Assembly (NCBI RefSeq): GCF_036417845.1
Contig: NC_089978.1
Span: 85,740,007-85,804,006 of the forward strand
Direction: 5' to 3'
Length of the DNA stretch: 64,000 nucleotides
Origin: Apteryx mantelli
Taxonomy: Eukaryota; Chordata; Aves; Apterygiformes; Apterygidae
Part shown: piece after piece, positions 27,106 to 64,000 of the stretch
Layout: each line of letters starts with the position of its first letter
Numbering within the stretch: the stretch's first letter is position 1
The notes under the pieces: generated by a model
Database searches by the model: none
Seen by the model: only the letters and a program-made list of their open reading frames with translations
Told to the model about the DNA's origin: nothing
Translations under genes and position numbers: made by a program

Positions 27106-28335
27106 CCACACAAGGTGCCCCAAATACAACTCTCTGCCCCACCAGCTTTGCTAGCCTCTGCCAACTGCCTCACCAACTGCCAAAGACCATGTTACTTTCT
27201 CCGTCTCCTGTCACAGCCCCTACCTGCCTCTGGACCAAGCCCCTGCTCAGACCCTCCACTGATGGCCCAGGCCTCTGTCTACCACCCCACCAGTGCTGTA
27301 TTTGCAGTCACACCACTACCTATGTCCCCACTAGCTGCCCCAGACCCTACCAACTGCATCACCAGCTGCCCCAAACACAGCCAACTGTACCACCAGCTGC
27401 CCAGGACCCTTTTACCTTCCTTACCAGCTGCCCAAGCCTCTGTCTAGTGCTGCACAAGGCCTGTGTCTGCTGCCCCACCAGTGTCCCCTGCCATCCAAAC
27501 AGCTACCCCACCTGCCACCCAGGGCCCTGCCTGCTGCCCCAACAGCCCCTGCCCCACCATGTGTCTGTTCAAACCTGCTGACCAAGGCCCTGCCTGCTCC
27601 CCTACTCCTGACCCTGTCTGCCACCCCTAACATGCCTCTGCTTCCCCTGCCCATGCCCTTGCCTGCTGTCCCTATCTTCTGACCCTTCTTGACACTGCAC
27701 CATCCCAATGGCTGACAGTCCCCAGGACCTTGTTTGCCACTCCTAAAATGCCACTGCTCACCCCCACCTCAGGCCCCTGCCTGCCACCCCATCAGCTGAC
27801 TAGGCCCCTATCTGCCACTCCACCATGCCTCTTCCTGTCACCCACACCTGCTATCCAGGTCATGTATGCTGCCCCCACCCATTGACCCTATCTGCCAACC
27901 CTGACATGCCTCTGCTTAGCCCCTACCCACTGCCCTTGCTTGACACCCCACCATGCCTCTCCCTAGCCCCTCCTGCTAACCCTGCCAGGCTTCTTCACGC
28001 TTCTCCACCAGCACCATGGCCACCTCCTCTAAAGCTGCCTAGGCCTCTGCCTTTCTACCTTCGCTATGGATGCAGAGGCCCTTGCGTTACCACAGCCCCC
28101 ACACACGCTCCTGGGCTCTCCAGGACCCTTCCTGCACTACCCTACCCAGGCCGTCCTATTCCTATCTATGCCAGACACCCCCACCCAGCTGCCCAGGCCT
28201 CTGCTCCGCTGTGCCCCCCCTCCCCGGCCCCTGTTTGCTGCTACAAAAGCTGTGTTTCCTGGATGCCCAGCCAGCTGGCCCTCACCTGCTGCTCCAGGAG
28301 CAGCCCGGTCCCTGCCCCCATTCGCCAGTTTCCCT
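27106..28335. repeat. C-rich degenerate minisatellite, about 1.2 kb
   Basis: The + strand is dominated by variants of CTGCC, CCACC, CCAGCTGCCC and CCTGCC words with few G runs, giving strong strand asymmetry. Frames up to 188 codons stay open because stop codons are rare in such sequence; their products are Pro/Ala/Ser/Thr/Cys-rich and have no domain. I regard it as noncoding tandem-derived DNA. Confidence 0.8.
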
Positions 28336-29249
28336 TGGCCTGCTCCCCCCTGACCCCAGCAGCAGCACAGGGACCCAACAGCTTTGCCTGAACTAAATGT
28401 CAGAACTGCATAAAGTGAGCCCAGACTGTCCCTTAACCTGTTTGCAAATAGTGGGGTTTTTTGTTTTTTTGTTTTTTAACTGAAGAGAAACTCAAATTCC
28501 TCCCCTCATGCTAACAGCTTTTCCCCTGGCAAAAGGCTAAGCACAGAAATGGATTTTGCAGCCACTTTGCACCCTGATAGTGAGGTTTGCCCCAGGACTG
28601 TGTGCTGAGGCAAATGTCCTCTCCCTCCCTGCTGCTAGCACGCTTACGGTGAGCACAGCTTCTGCGGCCTTGTAGGGGGGGCCAAAAGGTGGCAGGCACC
28701 CAGTCGCTACTGAACTGCAGCAAGAACAGTGCAAAGCACCATCTTGATTTAACTCCAGGAAAAAAAAGCACATGCAAGGTTGACTGCAGGGCAGGGATAT
28801 ACTTTTGGATCTTCAAAAAGCAAGAAGGCTGCATTTTCCAGAAGCAGTTTTTCCAGTGTTTCCCATCATTTCCTCTTTCTGTACTTGATGATCTTCCTGC
28901 CCCTCACCCAGGAGGAAGGGCAGCTTACCTTGCAATTCTCAAGGCAGGCAGAAATTTGTACTCAGCACAGATGACTGTGCACCAAAGCATCATCCCTTCA
29001 GCACGACTGACTGTATTCGTGCAGGTTCATGCAAGTAAGTATTAAATAAGCACAAAAGAGTCTGCTCATAGAAGAAGGACACTCGGGGCAGTAAAAAGGC
29101 AGTGACAATCAAAGGAGGGCTGACTGCACTACATTTAGAGGGAGATTACTGGAGCAGGGGAGGGATGGCTTGAGATACGCAACGCCCAATTACAAATATA
29201 CCGTTAAGTGCCCAGAGTAGAAACTGCCTGCTGAGATAATGGTTATGTA

Positions 29250-29281
<32 letters not shown>

Positions 29282-32200
29282 GCACACACACACACACACG
29301 TGCACAAGGTCTATCAGGCCAGATGTTTCCATGCACATGAACAACACTGTGCCTCCACTAGAGAACAAAAGGGGGGGGGTGCTCTGTGTCTACCCATTCC
29401 CAGAAGAGAGGGCGGTCAGTGGACAAGGGGAGCACACATGCAGCTCCCCCTTGGCTGAAGCACAGGGGGTGTCTTGAAGGCAGGGCAGGAGCAACAAGTT
29501 CCTGCCTATGCATAGCTCTCCCTCTGTGGCTATGCAGGGTGTGTAGTACTGGCATACCAATATGCAGCACTAGTAGCAAAGGTGTATTTGCAAGTACACC
29601 CTTGGGATGTTACCAGTGACTGGCTGTTACTAACCCACCCTGGGAAGCTGGCCTGAATTCTAGCTGCTTACCTCATCAAATACTGGGGACAGGGTTGTTT
29701 CAGGGGAGAGGCAGCCTCTCCTTTGCTACACGCACACGTAGACGCATATGCACACACCCCTCTCAAGTCTGGGGGATGAGGAACTGTACCACAGGCAAAA
29801 CACAGGCCAAGGGTGAGCTTGAATATTACAAGTGCCACTGCATGCAAGAAGTCATAATAGATCAAATACTGACAGGAAAAGAAAAAGATACTTAAAGCTG
29901 TTGGTCTATAATGGCTTCATGCCAGAGGTGAAGACTGTCGTGGGATCACACCGACAGGGCTGCCCTGAGAACTTCAAAATGCCCTTAGAATCCAAAGCTA
30001 AGACAAATCTCACTCCCCTTGGCACCCGTACTTCAAGGTCAAGCATCTTCTGTCAACCCAAAAAAGCATCTGAACGCCAGAACACACCAATCCTATAGGC
30101 CTACGAGTGTGGACTTTCAGATATGTGGATTCATTCTTGTGCACTAAATAGAAGGAAGCACAGATTTCTGTCTTTTGTAGAAGGCATCAGCAGCCTGGAA
30201 AGATTGAGGAACACAGTAATAGGTATTTTGTAATGCGATAAACTGGAGCTATACATGCAGATGAGAAGCAGTAGACTGCCCACATTGTGTGGTTTTCCAT
30301 GTTACCTTCTATATTTGATAACAGGTAAATGTTAATATCACATTCAGTACAACGACTGTGTGTGTCAGAGGGGGTTACTTAATGATCTTACACACCAGCG
30401 ACAATAAAAAAGGAAACAGCTATTTTCAGTAAGTAACACCTTCTGCAAAAGTTCGTTTTTCTTTTTTCAGGGAAGCTGGGGATTAATTCAAACCGTACAT
30501 AGCAGAAATGAAAATTTTATTTTCATCAAAACATCAAAATTATTAAGGTTTGCCAAGTGAGTCACTTGATGCTGGTATTACACATAAAAATTACGGACAA
30601 TCGGAGCCCTGCTGCAACACAAGTACATTTTATTCCTGCAACTATAATCTTGTTAAAAAAATTTTTGAACATTTCTTTTGACAAAACTTCAGCTTTGGTA
30701 ATTTCTCTTCCACAAGGAAGAAGAGAAGAGTATTGTCTGATCAAGCTGTACAGGAAATAGTTTAGCTGTCAAGATTTTTTTTTTAGAGCTTGAAATTGTT
30801 TTCTGTCTCAAATTGTAATGAGAAATCAAAATCTGGAAAACATTTTTTTGAAATAGAGCCAGAGCACTCCGGTAATGAAGTGGCGTATACATGCCGCAGT
30901 GTAAGCAGCTGCTTCATCAAAGAGTGATTACATAGTCTTCTAGCTTAGAGGAACCAAGGGATATAATCCTTTTTATAGACTTTTCTGAGTTTTAAAGGTG
31001 TTTTTATTAGCCTATACCTTTTACCCGTTATTGCTTCCTTAGGAGTAGATCATATGCTTGCTACAGGTCCACACACAACAAGGTAGGAGTCATGCTATTA
31101 GATCACTAGGTGATCCAATATGTCATTTACTATGCAAGGATGTATACAGAGCCATTGCGTTCCTAAATTTAACAGAATCTTATCTTCAGCTAATTACTAT
31201 AGGAAGGCAATGTATTTCTCCCATATCAAGAAAATAAAATTTTTAATATTATAAATACTTAATATTTTTATTTAATACATGTATTTAATAAGCCTTTATC
31301 TTTAAGAGTTTACAATTTATTTAATAATTTATATTTAAAACATTTTATTATATTTTTATACTGTTTGTTTACAAATAGATGTAGCAAGGTACAGAGTAAA
31401 ACACATGAGGTACTATTATTAAATGAAATTACATATTGTGGCAAATCCTTTTTTTTTTCTATTCATACCTTGGCATGCAGTCATGGCACAACTTTCCAAA
31501 ACCAGAGGTAGTTTTGTTCGTGTTTCCACAAATAGTAATGGAAGCACTTGGACTTTTTTCTAAGGCACACAAAGTTTAGATTGTAGTCACTTGATGTGGC
31601 TTTAGCAGATTCTCTGCGCTCTCAGTTGTCATAGTGTTAGGGCCAATGTAGATTAGAATCCTAGTCGCACATGAACAGCATTATCAATCCTGGGAATTCT
31701 GGTAATATTTCAGATTAATTCGAGCAACAGATATTTACAAGATTTTGTAAAGATCCCATAGTGACAATGCCAGAAGAAGGACCTGCAAATAATGCAGCAG
31801 CTTTAAAATAAAGTAGCTGAAATTCCATCTCACCCACCTTTTTCCAGCCTTCAGTATCCCTGGGAGCTCCATGGATTTGAATGGACTGGAGCTAAAGATT
31901 AAACATTACACAGCATAAGGAAACAAACCCAGATGCTGTTGCAAAAACAGTTCTTACTGCACCACCATGAGAATGACAGCATTTTTAGGTCTTCGATCAG
32001 ACCTAGTATTTTAACTGCAAAGACAGCTTCTCTAAGCTACACTGAACTAACTCCTAACTGTCCACTAGTTACTTGTACAGTCAGGACAAGTCCTACCCTG
32101 TAGTGTCTGAAAAAACTCCTAAAGTGAGATGGATACTCCTTTCCCCTACATCAGAACAGCCATTTCAATTGAAAGATTTCATCCCCAACTCCTCCTTTAT

Positions 32201-32806
32201 CTGCCCTATGCTCATATATCCTTCAGATGTTACATGTCTTGAGAAGATTACCTTTAAACTGACTGACCAGTAGCACTATCCATGATGAAGTAACGCCCAG
32301 TCACATCCACGTACCTGTCCTCAGACTGTTCCTGCTAGATATTTGTTCCTTTCTGGCTACAGATCAGATTCAGTGGACATATGAAAGGGGTGTGATGAGT
32401 GTCATGCAAATAATTTCTTTCTGCTAGGCTGTCTGTCATGAATAGGGACATTATGAAGTGTGCAGCTTAACAGAACGCATTCCTTGGGAGCTCCGGAGTG
32501 TACAGGGCAAAGGACATACTTTCTTTATATTTGGGTAAGATAACCTGAAACCATACTAAACTTACATAAATATGAAGGATCTCATCCTTCTTAGCACTTG
32601 CTACTGTATGATTATCGAGACTAAGAAAAAATATATATATGTGCGTGTATTGGTGCAAGAACTTTTTTACTCTTTGATCTTTTTACATGTCACTGTTCCA
32701 TAAACGTGCATTTGTTTCAGCTGAAAGAAAGAAATGGGAAATTTCCAGTTCAGAAAACCCATTTGTCAGCACTAGGTATGCTTTTGTGGTCTGCAAATAG
32801 AAGGAT
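28336..32806. other. No coding sequence seen; upstream region of BMX
   Basis: Must contain, or lead to, the BMX promoter and noncoding first exon(s), which I cannot place. It includes a T/G-rich run (28454-28480), a G9-type run near 29370, and an extremely AT-rich stretch at 31230-31385 (attataaatacttaatattt and similar). Confidence 0.5.
29250..29300. repeat. CT then CA microsatellite
   Basis: About thirteen CT copies followed by a CA run with one CG interruption. Confidence 0.95.
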
Positions 32807-32980
32807 TTCTTTTCTTTTCTTTTCTTTTCTTTTCTTTTCTTTTCTTTTCTTTTCTTTTCTTTTCTTCTCTTCTCTTCTCTTCTCTTCTCTTCTCTTCTCT
32901 TCTCTTCTCTTCTCTTCTCTTTTTCTTTTTCTTTTTCTTTTTCTTTTCTTTTTCTTTTTTCTTTTTCTTTTTCTTTTCTT
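32807..32980. repeat. Polypyrimidine pentanucleotide tract (TTTTC, then TTCTC, then TTTTTC)
   Basis: About 174 bp without a purine on the + strand: TTTTC copies to about 32864, TTCTC copies to about 32920, then TTTTTC-type copies. It ends 390 bp before the first BMX coding exon. The lysine/glutamate-rich frame on the other strand is an artefact of the repeat. Confidence 0.97.
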
Positions 32981-33369
32981 GTTGTCTTTGCTGCTGTAAT
33001 GACTTCCATATTATGCTGCAGATGTAATACTTTTATGCTTAAAGTAGATCATGCTCTTTGCCAGAAAGAGTGCATGACTTTAAAAGGAGAAATACTCAGA
33101 CAATAAAATAACAGAGATGCCTTATTTAGAATTACAGCATATTTTTAACTTAATTTCCATATATTATGATGGGTTTTACTGAGTGAATAAGCTAATCAAC
33201 CTTATTTGTTTAAGCAGTATTAAACACATGCTTTGTAACCATATATTACTATAAAAATTTATAGTACATATAGAGGACAACAGCTCTTAATATATACAGT
33301 ATTACAGTTGCTGTAATTGTTTTTGTTATTTTTATTAATAGTAATAAAGTAACTGTGACATTCTTTTAG

Positions 33370-62486
<29,117 letters not shown>

Positions 62487-63552
62487 AGAAGAATGTTCAT
62501 GAACAAATGACTGTGTGTATTGGTTCCATATCACCTGTCTTCTATATGAGAGTTATATCTGAAATCTGCCTGACATTAGTCACCTCTATTATTCTGTGTT
62601 AGTATTCTTCTAATTTAATCATGGAGTTGGCCAAGAAGAGTATGGAGAAAGCTTTTGTGATATTCTGCAGGAGATACCATCTGGAGGGATACTGTATAAG
62701 AATATAAAGGACTTCTCAAACACTGAGGTATACAGTAATTGTGTAAACTTTTTCAGTGCTTCCAAGCCATCATTATTTGGCCTTAACTGGAAATGTAAAC
62801 AGGGAAATATATGCTTGTTAGGTTTTCTGATTATCATAACTCATCTGAGTGTGTTTATCCTTTTTAATTGCCTGAAGCTGATTTGAAGAAAAATTCAGAA
62901 CTGCTACAAGTGACAGCAACATGAATAGTTATAGTCTTGCCTTCAATTAGAAATTATTATCAGTAAATTATTATATCCATTTGCATACTAGTGCTTTTGA
63001 CTTTAGTTTGGGCCTTCAGGGGATCTTTTTGATTTGGAATTCATTCTAAACTACGTATCTAAGATATCTGCAATTTAGCTACACGGATGGTGTTTACTAT
63101 AGTGTGCTAATACTTGCTGCTAGACTTAAAAATGGAAAAAATATGTTCTATCCAGAATTCCATGGTCATTATAATCATCAATGGTAAATTTTGCTCATCT
63201 CTATAAAACCTGACAGGCAAAAATTTGAAGAGAACTGAAAATGCTATTAATATAATGTTTAACCAAATATTTCACTACTGAGGAGCTGAAATTTGGCTCC
63301 TGATGTTAACACTAAGTTCTTAAGTAAAAGCATCTGACTTTCATGTCTGCATAGCACTACCCTGATTAATACTGACTTAAATAAATCTAGAGATGCCAAA
63401 TACACCTGAAGCTGCGTAGCTACTTCCAGTTTTGGAAAGTATAAGGACAAATAAAGGATTCTAAACTTAGACACCCATATTGTAAAATGCTGGTCTAATA
63501 TCGTTTTTTTGGGGTTTTGTTTCTTAAATAAAGTAAGATCTGAAAAAATCTC
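62487..63552 (+). other. BMX: BMX 3' untranslated region (end estimated)
   Basis: AT-rich sequence directly after the stop codon with no further gene signal. AATAAA polyadenylation signals occur at 63380, 63450 and 63527. The end at about 20 bases past the last signal is an estimate; earlier signals may give shorter transcripts. Confidence 0.7.
63527..63532 (+). terminator. Polyadenylation signal AATAAA, most distal for BMX
   Basis: Canonical hexamer in ttaaataaagtaag, following T-rich sequence. Two upstream AATAAA copies (63380-63385 and 63450-63455) are alternatives. Confidence 0.6.
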
Positions 63553-64000
63553 CCCTTCTCTCCTTATGTTTGAACTAATTCAATGTGTGAACCCTCTAAG
63601 AGTTCAAGTGATTTCTATTCACTCCTCCCTGATGGAGCTGGCCCAGCCCAAGTAGGGGCCCCTTTGCTAAGCATGGCTATCTATGTAAAGGGAAGCTCTG
63701 TGTGTCTGTCTTTGAGAGAAAATGGCATTTGAGGCTGTGCAAGTAACTATAGGGGTCTACACAGGATTAGGGGGACCTGAGAACCTCTGCACGGACTGAG
63801 GGAAAGGCAGGGCACAGTATGATGTTGCCTCTGCATAGAGCCAGGGGAAGGGGTGCTGAGCTAGATGAAGGGCAGAATATGAGCGGGTGGGACTCTGGGT
63901 GCTGAGGGTGTGAGGTGTTGTTGGGGATAATGCACAGGGCTGATTTTTTTAAATATAAATGTTGTCTTTTTATTTCTGTTCTTTTAACACCTTGTTGTCT
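63553..64000. other. Intergenic sequence after BMX
   Basis: Somewhat more GC-rich than the gene's introns, no exon recognised. In mammals ACE2 lies beyond BMX in tail-to-tail orientation; nothing of it is visible in these 450 bases. Confidence 0.55.

Noticed and set aside
27096-28396. Long open frames (up to 188 codons) encoding Pro/Ala/Cys-rich products
   Set aside because: They lie wholly in the C-rich minisatellite, where stop codons are rare; no domain, no splice context, and several frames are open at once.
32683-33009. Lysine/glutamate-rich frame on the - strand and its Phe/Leu-rich mirror
   Set aside because: Direct translation of the TTTTC/TTCTC simple repeat.

Overview
The window reads as vertebrate nuclear DNA from a sauropsid, most likely a bird; a crocodilian is not excluded. 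The evidence is small exons in long AT-rich introns, several CR1 LINE fragments of the avian/reptilian type, simple repeats, and a kinase gene that keeps parts mammals have lost. There are no operons or other bacterial features. Most long open frames here are chance or sit in repeats.

The one clearly functional gene is BMX (bone-marrow kinase in chromosome X, a Tec-family non-receptor tyrosine kinase) on the + strand. I reconstruct 18 coding exons from 33379 to 62486, all with matching splice phases, summing to 1950 nt (649 residues plus stop). The order is PH domain, zinc-binding Btk motif, linker, SH3 domain, SH2 domain and kinase domain. Every key catalytic residue I looked for is present. 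The SH3 is unusual: the fold is nearly complete, but the ligand-binding ALYDY motif is eroded to AQCNY. The 3' UTR carries three AATAAA signals, the last at 63527.

Upstream (1-33 kb) I find no intact gene. On the - strand, at 10652-10852 and 11557-11624, are two decayed exons of PIR (pirin), the gene that lies beside BMX on the opposite strand in mammals. One exon has lost its splice acceptor AG, has a +1 and a compensating -1 frameshift, and has a Trp-to-stop change in the ancestral frame. This looks like a unitary pseudogene. No other PIR exon could be found by eye.

Repeats: CR1 copies at 8508-9380 (+), 24045-25450 (-), 26370-26445 (-), 36465-36715 (+) and 58436-58915 (+), with an older trace near 3640-3910. 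A solo LTR with 5-bp target duplications lies in BMX intron 1 (34053-34775). A 333-bp internally deleted Tigger1-like DNA transposon lies in intron 5 (42704-43036), which is unexpected outside mammals. There is also a CpG-rich island with a ~310-bp internal tandem repeat (13155-13615), a C-rich minisatellite of about 1.2 kb (27106-28335), a 174-bp polypyrimidine tract 0.4 kb before the BMX start codon (32807-32980), and many microsatellites.

The rest (1-3.6 kb, 3.9-8.5 kb, 9.4-10.6 kb, 13.7-24 kb, 28.3-32.8 kb and most introns) holds no gene I can support. All calls come from reading the sequence and from memory of protein and repeat families; no alignment or database search was run.
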